DNA of 64,000 bases from assembly GCA_020638365.1 (NCBI GenBank), contig JACKIQ010000001.1, positions 520,249 to 584,248 on the forward strand, written 5' to 3'. How positions within the stretch are numbered: position 1 is the first letter of the stretch; every line of letters begins with the position of its first letter. Below, in pieces: positions 31,605 to 40,572 of the stretch. The position numbers and the translations under genes were made by a program. The notes below the pieces were generated by a model. It ran no database searches and had not been told where the DNA came from. It saw only the letters and a list, made by a program, of their open reading frames with translations. Source of the stretch: Rhodospirillales bacterium. GTDB lineage: Bacteria > Pseudomonadota > Alphaproteobacteria > Micavibrionales > Micavibrionaceae.

Positions 31605-34600
31605 TTAGACTGTCGTGACCTGAACGCGCGTTCCATCGCCCCAGCTGAACTGTCCTCCGCCGTCGTTGCTCGCGCCGCTGATGAACAGGTCGAAGGTCGT
31701 GCTGACCGTCAGGTTCAGCGTTCCCCCGACTCCGACCAGCGCGTGGACGTCGGCCTGAGCCAGATCAAAGTCGTCTGCGTCATTGCTTAACGTATAGTCG
31801 GGTCCGTCGTAGTTGCCGTCTACAGTAGCGGACGAGAGATCCAACTGCTCAATGCTGCTGAAGATCGAGGCGATGGTGTTGCCGCTGATCCCGTTGTCGG
31901 TCAGATTGTTTCCGGTAAAGCTGTCCGTGATGTTAACGCGATCCGTTCCGGTCCCGCCTGCTACGGTTCCCAGCAGGGGTATCGCGTCCGTGTTGAAATT
32001 GAAGATATCGTTGCCGGTTCCGCCGACAAAACTTTCGAAGCTCGTTACGCTGTCCGTGGTCACGGAGGCGCCGTTGGTCTTGTTGATCGTTCCGGTGATG
32101 GTCGCACCGAAGCCGTTGAGATTTGCGGTAATGTTATCCGTGACAAAGGAATAATTGAGCGTATCGGTCCCTGTCCCTCCTAAGAAGGTATAGTTGTTGT
32201 GGGCGCTGGTGATCGTGTCGTCGAAATTGCTTCCTGTAATGGATTCAATCGAGGTCAGGGTATCCGATCCTCCGTCACCGTCTACTGAAACCGTACCTGC
32301 CGTCATTGAAGCCGTGATGCCCGAACCCGCCGCCGAGTAATCAGCGGTATCGAAGCCCGTTCCCCCATCAAGAGCATCGTTTCCTGCACCGCCAATCAGC
32401 GTATCGTCGCCGTTGCCGCCGAACAGGAAGTCGTTCCCGCCGCGTCCGTTCAGGGTGTCGTTTCCGTTATTCCCGGTCAGACGGTTGGCGTTGGCATCGC
32501 CGCGGATCGTGTCGTTGGCGGAACCGCCCGTGACGTTTTCGATGTTGGTGAGGGTGTCGTTGCCTATGGAGCTTCCGGTCGCGTTGACGCCGACTATACT
32601 CAAATCTACATTGATTGCCGTTCCTGAGGCGCTGTAGTTGGCCGTATCTCCGCCTGAGGCGGAACCGACTGCGTTATTCGTGCCGCCGTCGATGATGTCA
32701 TCGCCCGTGCCGCCTACGATGGTGTCGTCGCCGCTTCCACCACTAATGGTATCGTTATCCGCCCCGCCGTCGATACTGTCGTTGCCACTCCCCCCATCGA
32801 GAATATCAAATCCAGCTCCGCCAATGATTGTATCATTTCCGGCATCGCCGTTGATCGTGTCATCTCCATTTCGCCCGTTTAGGTTGTTATTTCCGGTCGT
32901 TCCTGTAATCGTGTCATTGAAAGCCGAGCCGTATATGTTTTCTACAGAGGTGACTGTTTCAGTATTCCCGAAGCCGTCGTCTATAACCTGGGACGCACCG
33001 AGAAGAAGGTTCACGTTGATTGCTCCTGTCGCACTGTTGAAATCATAAATATCTGTGCCGGAACCGCCGTTGAAGCTATCAATGCCGTCGCTGGCATTAA
33101 AAGTGTCCGACCCAGTTCCCCCGGTTACAAGACCGTCGGCTCCGGCGGAGCCCGTGATCGTGTTCGTGCCGTTGCCGAGCTGGTAGCGTTCGAAATTCGA
33201 GAAGGTATTCGTGTAGCCCCCAAAGACCGCCGTTGAAGCCGCAAGATTGAGCGTCGTGTTCGTGCTTCCTGTGAAGGCCAGAAGGTCGCCGAGCGTTTCC
33301 CCGCCGGAGCCTCCGTTAAGGGTATGCGTGCCGCTGCCGCCGTAGATCGTGTCGTCCCCGGCGTTACCGTTAATCACGTTATTGTTCGTTCCCGTGGTCA
33401 TGGAATAGATCGTATCGGAGCCTGCCGATCCTTCGACGTTTTCGGCGTTAATGTATGTGTTGAAACCGTCGGGGGAGAAATAGAACGCCAATGACTGAAC
33501 CGTCAGACCGCCGACCAGAAGGGTCAGCGTATCGTTCGTTGCCGTGCTCCCGATTATCGCGGTTATTCCTCCGGCCGTGTAGTTATCCGTCCCGCCCGCG
33601 CTCTTTACGATGGCGTTGGTGACGCCGTCCCACCGAACGTCAATGTTGCCGGAAGGCAGTTCAGCGTAAGTGATAATTGTTGTTCCCGCGTTTCCGATGA
33701 AGGTGTCGTTCCCCAGAGAGCCGTAGAACGTGTCGGTCGAAGCGCCGCCCGTAAAGACGTTGTTTCCGGCCGTTCCCCTGAAGGTGTTGACTCCGCTTCC
33801 GCCGATGGCGTTTTCAATTCCTACCAACGTGTCCGCGCTACCGGTGCCGTCCTGCGCGGCTACGCCGGTCGCCAGATTGACGTCCACAGTGCCGGATTCC
33901 GCGCTGTAATCCACGGTATCCCCTACGGCCGTGTTCGCGCCGCCGTCCAGCGTGTCCGCCCCGGCGCCGCCTCTGAGGATATCGTCCCCGGCTTCGCCGT
34001 ACACCGTGTCGTCATTCGCGCCGCCGTCCAGAATATCGTCACCGTCTCCGCCGTAAAGCGTATCGTTCCCCGCGTCTCCGCTGATCGTGTCGTTTCCTTC
34101 ACGCCCTTCGAGCACGTTGGCGCCGGTGCTGCCTGTTATCGTATCAGCCAGAGCCGTTCCGATGATGTTTTCGACAGAGGTTATTGTCTCGGTATTGCCG
34201 AAGCCGTCATTAATCACCTGATTGCTGCCCAGGGTCATATTGACGTTTATACCGCCGGGCGCCGCGTAGAAATTATAGGTATCCGTGCCGCTGCCGCCGT
34301 TAAAGCCGTCTGCGCCGTCGCTGACGTAGAAGGTGTCATTCCCGTTGTTGCCGAGAACGGTTCCGTCGTTGCCGGCGGAGCCCGTGATGATGTCGTCACC
34401 CGAGCCGAGGCTGTAGGTTTCAAAGCCGGAGAAGGTGTTGGTGTATCCGCCGAAGCTGGCCGTGCTTGCCGCCAGATCGAGCGTTATGACCGAGCCGATC
34501 GTGTAATTTAGTGAATCCGTTCCCGTACCGCCGTTAAGCGTATGGTTGCCGTTTCCGCCAAAGACCGTATCGTTTCCGCCGTTCGCGTTAATCACGTTGT

Positions 34601-37600
34601 TGTTGATCCCCGTGGTCATGGCATAGATCGTATCCGTGCCGCTTGACCCTTCGACATTTTCGACGCCGATCAGGGTCGAAAGGCCGTCGGGAGAGAAATA
34701 GGCGCCCGAACTGACCACCGTCAGGCCCGATGCCAGAAGGGTCAGGGTATCCGTGCCCGTGCTGCCGTTGATCGTCTGCACGCCCGTGAACGTGTCGGTT
34801 CCGCCCGCGCTCTTGTTCACCGTGTTGGTGGCTGCGCCGGTCCAGCGCACATCCACCGTGCCGGATGAGAGGGTCGAGTAATCCAGCGTATTGGTCCCGC
34901 CGTTTCCGGTGTAGGTGTCGTTCCCCAGAGAGCCGAAGAAATTGTCCGTGCTGGCGCCCCCGGTGATGACGTTATTGCCCGCATCCCCTGTAATTGTGTT
35001 CGTGCCGCTGCCGCCGCGCACGTTCTCCATATTCGTCACCGTATCCGTGCTGCCCGTCCCGTCCGCAGAAACCACGCCCGTGGCCAGATTCACATTCACC
35101 ACGCCGGATTCCGCGCTGTAGTCCACCGTATCACCGACCGCCGTATTCGTGCCGCCGTCGATCACGTCCACGCCCGCGCCGCCTCTTATCGTATCGTCGC
35201 CCGCATCGCCGCTCAGGGTGTCGTCATCGGCCCCGCCGTCGATCGTGTCATCGCCGTTGCCGCCGCTGATCGTGTCGTCCCCGGCCCCGCCGCCCAGTAT
35301 GTCGTTGCCGTCATTACCGTTAATGACGTTTGCCAGCGTGGTTCCCGAAACGGTGTCAACCCCGCTTGACCCTTCGACATTTTCGACGCCGATCAGGGTG
35401 GCAAGAGCATCGGGAGAGAAATAGGCGCCCGAGCTGACCACCGTCAGGCCCGATGCCAGAAGGGTCAGGGTATCCGTGCCCGTGCTGCCGTTGATCGTCT
35501 GAACGCCCGTAAACGTGTCGGTTCCACCCGCGCTCTTGTTGATCGTGTTGGTGGCTGCGCCGGTCCAGCGCACATCCACCGTGCCGGATGAGAGGGTCGA
35601 GTAATCCAGCGTATTGGTCCCGCCGTTTCCGGTGTAGGTGTCGTTCCCCAGAGAGCCGAAGAAATTGTCCGTGCTGGCGCCCCCGGTGATGACGTTATTG
35701 CCCGCATCCCCTGTAATTGTGTTCGTGCCGCTGCCGCCGATGATGTTTTCAATATTCGTTACTGTGTCGGAGTCGCCGAAACCATCCGCCGATACGACCC
35801 CGGTTGTCAGGTTGATATCGAGCACGCCACTGGCCGCACTATAGTCGACCGTATCGCCTACCGCCGTGTTGGAGCCGCCGTCGATCACATCTATGCCCGC
35901 GCCGCCGATCAGCGTATCGTCGCCCGCATCGCCGTTGAGCGTGTCGTTGCCTGTTCCGCCGTCGATTGTGTCATCGCCGTTGCCTCCGCTGATGACGTCA
36001 TTGCCGCCCATGCCGAGATAGATGTTTGCAGCGTTGTCTCCGGTGACCGTATCCGCATCGTTTGTTCCGGTCAGGTATTCGATATTCATCAGACGGTCCT
36101 GTTCGGGGAGGCCGCCGAAGGTCAGGACAGAAAAGCCGTCAATATCCAGAACGCTGAAATCCACGGTCAATCCGCCCGTGCCCGCGCGGCCGGAATAGTC
36201 AATCGTGTCTGTTCCCGCTCCGCCGTCAATATCGTTATCCAGCGTGTTGCCGATTATCGTGTCGTTGCGACTGGTCGCTATCAGGTTCTCAAAGAGATCG
36301 CCCATCGTGTCGACATCGCCTGCGCCCGCGTTCACCGAACCGGCCGACAGATCAATGGTGATGCCTGCTCCGGCGCCCGTGATATAGGCATAGCTCAGCG
36401 TATCCGCATCATTTCCGCCGGTGAGCGTGTCGTTACCGAGACCGCCCATAATGAGATCATCGCCGTCGCCGCCGGACAACGCGTTGCCGAACACATCGTC
36501 ATCGCCGATTATCGTGTCGTCCCCGGCGCCTCCCGTTATGTTTTCGATGTTTTTAATCTTATCAACTTCTCCGGACACTCCCACTGTGACATCGTAATAG
36601 CCGCTGCCATCAGGTGCAGCCCCCCCCGCGCCAAGATCAACGGAAATCGCCTCCGTACGCCCGGTGTACGTGACGGTGTCGCCCCCGGTTTCCCCTGTTT
36701 CTCCGCCGTCTATAACATCATCATCTCCGCTGTCACCGCTGTCGGCCATGATCGTGTCATCGCCGCCATTGGTTTCGATGATATCGATGCCCATGCCTCC
36801 AAAGATTGTGTCATCTCCGTTCCCTGTAAATATCCGGGTGTCGTTCGGACGACTTTCAAGGTACCAGTCGAATGTTCCTGCTTCACCGGCATAGTTGTCT
36901 GTGAATTTGGCCGTTTGTGTCAGGAGACGTGTCTGAATCGGACTGTCCGGGACGGGCGAGCCGCTCAGAAAATCGAATTCCGCAGTGGACTCCATAACAA
37001 TATCGAACGTATCGCCGATAAAGCTCGACTGGTCGTACACAAACATAATGTTGATATCGCCACGGCCATCAGGCTGGATATCCGCCATAGGGATCGTATA
37101 GGTTCCGGTCATCGGGTCGAAGGCCGCTGCAATCTGGCTGAAGGTCACTCCATCGTGCAGGACACTGTAAACCGTAAAATCGGCGGGCGTAACCGTGCCC
37201 ACAATGTTCTGTATCGTGACCTTGACCTCGGTGACATCGAAATCGTCAGGCAGGTTCGGCGAAAGCTGGATAATTCTCGCGCCGTGCTGCGCATCAAAGA
37301 AATCCGGGTTATCCGCATATATCGTCAGTCCGGAATTATCGCCTGAGTAATCAAGGGTTTCCTGCGCATAGAATTGCGGGTTGGCCCCCGGATCGAAGGC
37401 TGAAAGCTCAGAGCCGCCGCCGCCGTAGACATCCGCGCCTACCGCAGGTTCTACTGAAGCAGGCTGCAACATACGGAGATCGAAGTCGAAGCGGGTACGC
37501 GCCGAGTCGTCCGGTCCTTCAGGTTCAGGAGGCTGCTGCTGGCTGGAACTTTTATCCAGGGAGGTTTTCAGGGGGATCAGGAAGAGCGGTCCAAAACCGT

Positions 37601-38120
37601 CCTTGTTGAGCGTCGTGTTCAATTCCAGAAGGTCGTCGATTTCCTGCAGGTCCTTCTGAGTCTTCTCAGGATCCGAAAAATCCCTCTGAGGAGGCTGAAG
37701 CTGGACAGCCATGAAGTTTACAAAAGCCAGGTCCTCGTCGATCAGATACTCGTTGTCCTTGTTGTCTTCGCCCGGCAAGCCGTTTTCAGAGTCGATATCA
37801 AGGCTGGTGAAGCTTACGTAATCCTCAGCCGTGATGTTGTGAACGCTTCCGACTTTGCTGAGAAGCTCCTTCGGGGTCAGATATTCCCCGTTCACCTTCA
37901 TCAGAGGTGCGTCTTCGGGCGAAAAAAGGATCAGCCCAAGGCCCGGGAATATGATCCTTGCCCCGTTCTGACCGTCTGTAATCACGATGTCGGGGCCCAG
38001 AATATCAACAAAAACCTCTTCCAGAACCATCTGGTGAAAATCAATGGTATCGCCCGGACGGACGTGAAGGGTTTTATTCTCTTTTGGAGCCGGCAAAGTG
38101 GCGTCAATAATGTTAACCAT
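31605..38120 (-). CDS. Giant RTX calcium-binding protein, T1SS substrate
   Basis: A 2171-residue secreted protein. The N-terminal 430 residues lack repeats: a start MVNIIDATLPAPKENKTLHV, a domain at about 50-110 with GARIIFPGLGLILFSPED, an acidic linker, and an Ig/cadherin-like beta region (TEVKVTIQNIVGTVTPADFT and onward). From about residue 435 to 2040 come dozens of nonapeptide RTX motifs (GGNGDDTIDGGTGNDTLNGD), grouped into blocks separated by beta-rich spacers such as GDTVDYSAASGVLDINLTTG. The C-terminal 120 residues, ending WGDGTRVQVTTV, lack RTX motifs and should carry the type I export signal. There is no Sec signal and no LapG-type TAAG site that I can see. A recent internal duplication (241-residue period) is present. 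Neighbours encode its exporter. Its role may be adhesin, S-layer or toxin; adhesin seems likeliest. Confidence 0.9.
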   Translation of the reverse strand: MVNIIDATLPAPKENKTLHVRPGDTIDFHQMVLEEVFVDILGPDIVITDGQNGARIIFPGLGLILFSPEDAPLMKVNGEYLTPKELLSKVGSVHNITAEDYVSFTSLDIDSENGLPGEDNKDNEYLIDEDLAFVNFMAVQLQPPQRDFSDPEKTQKDLQEIDDLLELNTTLNKDGFGPLFLIPLKTSLDKSSSQQQPPEPEGPDDSARTRFDFDLRMLQPASVEPAVGADVYGGGGSELSAFDPGANPQFYAQETLDYSGDNSGLTIYADNPDFFDAQHGARIIQLSPNLPDDFDVTEVKVTIQNIVGTVTPADFTVYSVLHDGVTFSQIAAAFDPMTGTYTIPMADIQPDGRGDINIMFVYDQSSFIGDTFDIVMESTAEFDFLSGSPVPDSPIQTRLLTQTAKFTDNYAGEAGTFDWYLESRPNDTRIFTGNGDDTIFGGMGIDIIETNGGDDTIMADSGDSGDDDVIDGGETGETGGDTVTYTGRTEAISVDLGAGGAAPDGSGYYDVTVGVSGEVDKIKNIENITGGAGDDTIIGDDDVFGNALSGGDGDDLIMGGLGNDTLTGGNDADTLSYAYITGAGAGITIDLSAGSVNAGAGDVDTMGDLFENLIATSRNDTIIGNTLDNDIDGGAGTDTIDYSGRAGTGGLTVDFSVLDIDGFSVLTFGGLPEQDRLMNIEYLTGTNDADTVTGDNAANIYLGMGGNDVISGGNGDDTIDGGTGNDTLNGDAGDDTLIGGAGIDVIDGGSNTAVGDTVDYSAASGVLDINLTTGVVSADGFGDSDTVTNIENIIGGSGTNTITGDAGNNVITGGASTDNFFGSLGNDTYTGNGGTNTLDYSTLSSGTVDVRWTGAATNTINKSAGGTDTFTGVQTINGSTGTDTLTLLASGLTVVSSGAYFSPDALATLIGVENVEGSSGVDTVSGTTLANVINGNDGNDILGGGAGDDTISGGNGDDTIDGGADDDTLSGDAGDDTIRGGAGVDVIDGGTNTAVGDTVDYSAESGVVNVNLATGVVSADGTGSTDTVTNMENVRGGSGTNTITGDAGNNVITGGASTDNFFGSLGNDTYTGNGGTNTLDYSTLSSGTVDVRWTGAATNTVNKSAGGTDTFTGVQTINGSTGTDTLTLLASGLTVVSSGAYFSPDGLSTLIGVENVEGSSGTDTIYAMTTGINNNVINANGGNDTVFGGNGNHTLNGGTGTDSLNYTIGSVITLDLAASTASFGGYTNTFSGFETYSLGSGDDIITGSAGNDGTVLGNNGNDTFYVSDGADGFNGGSGTDTYNFYAAPGGINVNMTLGSNQVINDGFGNTETITSVENIIGTALADTITGSTGANVLEGREGNDTISGDAGNDTLYGGDGDDILDGGANDDTVYGEAGDDILRGGAGADTLDGGANTAVGDTVDYSAESGTVDVNLATGVAAQDGTGSADTLVGIENAIGGSGVNTFRGTAGNNVFTGGASTDTFYGSLGNDTFIGNAGTTIITYAELPSGNIDVRWDGVTNAIVKSAGGTDNYTAGGITAIIGSTATNDTLTLLVGGLTVQSLAFYFSPDGFNTYINAENVEGSAGSDTIYSMTTGTNNNVINGNAGDDTIYGGSGTHTLNGGSGGETLGDLLAFTGSTNTTLNLAASTAVFGGYTNTFSNFERYQLGNGTNTITGSAGADGLVTGGTGSDTFNASDGIDSFNGGSGTDIYDFNSATGAINVNLLLGASQVIDDGFGNTETVTSVENIYGSAFNDTITGTTGNNNLNGRNGDDTINGDAGNDTIIGGAGFDILDGGSGNDSIDGGADNDTISGGSGDDTIVGGTGDDIIDGGTNNAVGSASGGDTANYSASGTAINVDLSIVGVNATGSSIGNDTLTNIENVTGGSANDTIRGDANANRLTGNNGNDTLNGRGGNDFLFGGNGDDTLIGGAGNDALDGGTGFDTADYSAAGSGITASMTAGTVSVDGDGGSDTLTSIESITGSNFDDTITSAHNNYTFLGGTGTDTLNYSFVTDNITANLNGFGATITGTINKTNGASVTTDSVTSFESFVGGTGNDIFNFNTDAIPLLGTVAGGTGTDRVNITDSFTGNNLTDNGISGNTIASIFSSIEQLDLSSATVDGNYDGPDYTLSNDADDFDLAQADVHALVGVGGTLNLTVSTTFDLFISGASNDGGGQFSWGDGTRVQVTTV
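34641..35021 (-). repeat. RTX-gene internal duplication, copy 1
   Basis: About 380 bases that recur at 35364-35744 with an offset of exactly 723 bases (241 codons) and only scattered differences. Encodes the spacer block with GTDTLTLLASGLTVVSSGAY and GGTNTLDYSTLSSGTVDVRW. A third, much more diverged relative lies around 33400-33780. Confidence 0.8.
35364..35744 (-). repeat. RTX-gene internal duplication, copy 2
   Basis: Second copy of the 380-base block, in the same orientation and reading frame as copy 1. Sequence on either side diverges (for example after 35744), so the exchange unit is bounded. Such blocks favour length changes by recombination. Confidence 0.8.
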
Positions 38121-38361
38121 CGGTTAACCCCGAAGTTTTTAGAACGTTCCAGTTAACAATTTTAACCCCAGAAGCTAAATTTTATCTTAATTTTTAGCCT
38201 TTTAGAGAGGGTTTACACCCAAGATTTCTGGGGAAAAAGCGCCAAGAGTCTTTGTTTTTAAGCTAATGGGTGTCTATCCTTAGTCAGGGGCAGGTTCCCT
38301 CCTTCTTTTTTTGTTGTCTTAACCCTTTCCATCGCCCGTTTTTTCCTGTGATGCCGTTTTC

Positions 38362-39828
38362 ATGAAACAAGACGATTCCCTTACGATTTCGACCAAAATG
38401 AACATTCGGTTCCTGGATTTGATTACTCCGCCGATGATTTTGTGTGTTTTGGGGTATTTTATGCTGGGCTATCTGCTGAGGGAACGGTTGTCGACGGGGT
38501 TTTTCACAGCGCCCGAACTGAACACAACGATTTTCCTTGTTGTATTCAGCGCCATTTTCAAGGCATTTTCTAATAATTACAGGCTTTACAAGACCTTGCG
38601 TTTCCTGCGGTTCATAGAAAAGATCGAGGACAAGGGCGATGCCCGTGTCGAAGACGTTAAGGTTCTCGGCCGCAAGCTGATAGGCGACGGGGCCATGCTC
38701 AACATGCAGAACATGTTTGTAGCCCTTGAGAATCTGTCCGTATACGGCCATCTCAATTTTACCGATAATGACGCTCGGCTTATTAAATCCAAGTTTGGCG
38801 GGCGGATGCGGCACGACCGTAACGTCGTCAGTTATCTTGCGGGTATTCTCGTCATGCTGGGTCTGATCGGGACGTTCTGGGGTCTGCTGGGTGCGATCGA
38901 TTCCGTTGGTAAGGCTATGGCTGATGTCTCCAATTCGCTCAGCGCATCCTCCGATGACGGTGCAGGCGATCTTGGTTCGTTCATTGGGAGCATCAGCGCC
39001 CCCCTGCAAGGGATGGGCGTCGCTTTTAGTTCCTCTCTATTTGGTCTTTCCGGCTCGCTTTTTCTTGGATTTTTGAACTTTTTTGCCGGACACGCGCAGA
39101 ACAACTTCGTCGAAGAGGTCAGCCGATGGATTGATGTGCGGATTCCCAAACTGAATCCCGCGCTCAAGGAAAAAACCATGGGGCAGACCGTTCCCAAGTC
39201 TGACGATCTCAAATCCTGGCTGGCCGGGTTCGTATATCTTTCCAGTAAAACCAACCAGAAGATGGGGCAAATCATGCTGGCCCTGTCGAAATCTACGGAG
39301 GCCATGCTCAAGAGCGCGTACCAGACTGAAAAAATATATGATTATCAAAAAGATATTTTCATGTCGACGGAGCGGATGAGCACGCGAATGGGCGTGGTCA
39401 AGGATTCCATGCAATACTTGACCAAAAGCATTGAACCGTCGATGCGGATCAATTCCGCAATCCGGGACACGCTTGTCGAAATCAATGCCCATCTGGCTAA
39501 CGCGCGTTCTTCGGATAATGAACTCGCGCTTCAACAGATCGACCGGCTGAGCAAGCTGACCAACCAGATGCAGGAAGTCAATTCGACCTTTCAGGTTCTC
39601 AGCCAGGTGCAGTCCAGCCTTGTCGTTGAAATCGAAAAACTGCGTGAAAAAAGCCAGAAGGAAGACAATATTACAGAGTTTTCCAATCTTGTCTGGCAGC
39701 TTAATTCCATTCTTGAAGAAATCAGGCAGAGCAACGTTTCAGCCTATATGGGTATTTTTGAGAATTCGGAACCGCAAGGATCGGGACAAACGAATGGACC
39801 GGGAACCGGCGGGGTTCCTGCTGAGTAG
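38362..39828 (+). CDS. MotA/ExbB-like proton channel protein next to T1SS
   Basis: A 488-residue inner membrane protein with hydrophobic segments near residues 20-40, 52-70, 155-182 and 212-240. The third contains AGILVMLGLIGTFWGLLGAI, the MotA/TolQ/ExbB signature in which a GLxGTxxG helix lines the stator pore; the fourth is SSSLFGLSGSLFLGFLNFF. The C-terminal 240 residues are hydrophilic and largely helical (MSTRMGVVKDSMQYLTKSIE, later ALQQIDRLSKLTNQMQ), a long cytoplasmic coiled coil. It lies 12 bases before a MotB-like gene and is divergent from the RTX-T1SS genes. SiiB of Salmonella SPI-4 is the closest functional analogue I know. ZorA of Zorya defence is another MotA-like protein with a long tail, but no ZorC/ZorD genes are present. 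Confidence 0.8.
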   Translation: MKQDDSLTISTKMNIRFLDLITPPMILCVLGYFMLGYLLRERLSTGFFTAPELNTTIFLVVFSAIFKAFSNNYRLYKTLRFLRFIEKIEDKGDARVEDVKVLGRKLIGDGAMLNMQNMFVALENLSVYGHLNFTDNDARLIKSKFGGRMRHDRNVVSYLAGILVMLGLIGTFWGLLGAIDSVGKAMADVSNSLSASSDDGAGDLGSFIGSISAPLQGMGVAFSSSLFGLSGSLFLGFLNFFAGHAQNNFVEEVSRWIDVRIPKLNPALKEKTMGQTVPKSDDLKSWLAGFVYLSSKTNQKMGQIMLALSKSTEAMLKSAYQTEKIYDYQKDIFMSTERMSTRMGVVKDSMQYLTKSIEPSMRINSAIRDTLVEINAHLANARSSDNELALQQIDRLSKLTNQMQEVNSTFQVLSQVQSSLVVEIEKLREKSQKEDNITEFSNLVWQLNSILEEIRQSNVSAYMGIFENSEPQGSGQTNGPGTGGVPAE

Positions 39829-39840
39829 GAGGGAGAAGCG

Positions 39841-40572
39841 ATGTCCGGGGATCGCCGCGATGATGATGCCGGCGCCATAGCTTGGCCCGGATTTGTCGAT
39901 ATCCTGTCTTCCGTGATGATCATGTTCCTGTTTTTCATGCTCATCACCTCGATTGTCATGTTCGGGATGAACATCGAATACAGGAAAAAGGTTAAGAAAG
40001 AGACCGAGGAGAAGTTTTCCGCGCTCGTTTCCGAGGAACTTCGCGACAAGCTCAAGGAGCTGCTTAGCGGTGGCGAGACCGTGGAGGAGATACTCAAGAA
40101 GCTTGAAAATCAGAACCAACTTGAAAAGCTTCAAGTTGAGAATACCGACCTGTCCAAGGAAGTGACCGAGCTTCAAAAGGTTGTCGAGCAGGTGAAAAAG
40201 GACGTTTCAACCGGCGCATCACAAAATACGAAGGTCGGGGACGACGACAGCCTCCTGATCATATACGACAACAATGACGTGACCCTGTCCGAGCAGACGA
40301 CAAAGGTGATCGAAGCCTACATAGAGGGCATCAAAAAGAAAAACGAAGGGAAAAGGCTTACTATCCGAGTCCTGAGCAGCGACAATCCTAATGCGGCCAG
40401 CATTTCCCTGTCCCGGGAGATCAGCCTTTCGCGTTCGCTTAACGTGCGAAACGTTCTTATGAAGAGCGCCATAGATACAAAAGATATTGATATTTCCTAC
40501 AGTAAACCTCTGAGCATTGACGATACATTCAATTGGCTGAAAATCTTGGTGGAGGTTGAAGATGATCCCTGA
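39841..40572 (+). CDS. MotB/SiiA-like channel partner with OmpA-like domain
   Basis: A 243-residue protein with one N-terminal TM helix (residues 15-38). The sequence AWPGFVDILSSVMIMFLFFM places Asp20 at the position of the proton-binding Asp of MotB and ExbD. A coiled coil follows (about 45-130), then a C-terminal domain with TKVIEAYIEGIKKKNEGKRL and SLSREISLSRSLNVRNVLM, the layout of an OmpA-like peptidoglycan-binding domain, though its usual Asp and Arg ligands are not obvious. With its partner it should form an H+-driven stator. The stop overlaps the TolC-like gene by 11 bases, tying the pair to type I secretion. Confidence 0.78.
   Translation: MSGDRRDDDAGAIAWPGFVDILSSVMIMFLFFMLITSIVMFGMNIEYRKKVKKETEEKFSALVSEELRDKLKELLSGGETVEEILKKLENQNQLEKLQVENTDLSKEVTELQKVVEQVKKDVSTGASQNTKVGDDDSLLIIYDNNDVTLSEQTTKVIEAYIEGIKKKNEGKRLTIRVLSSDNPNAASISLSREISLSRSLNVRNVLMKSAIDTKDIDISYSKPLSIDDTFNWLKILVEVEDDP

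Noticed and set aside
31900..36800. CRISPR-like direct repeats
   Set aside because: The short repeats are in frame, encode RTX nonapeptides and vary in spacing; there are no uniform spacers and no cas genes.
38362..40572. Zorya defence genes zorA-zorB
   Set aside because: The MotA/MotB-like pair with a long tail is similar in outline, but no zorC/zorD or zorE follows; the pair overlaps a TolC-like gene and lies beside RTX secretion genes.
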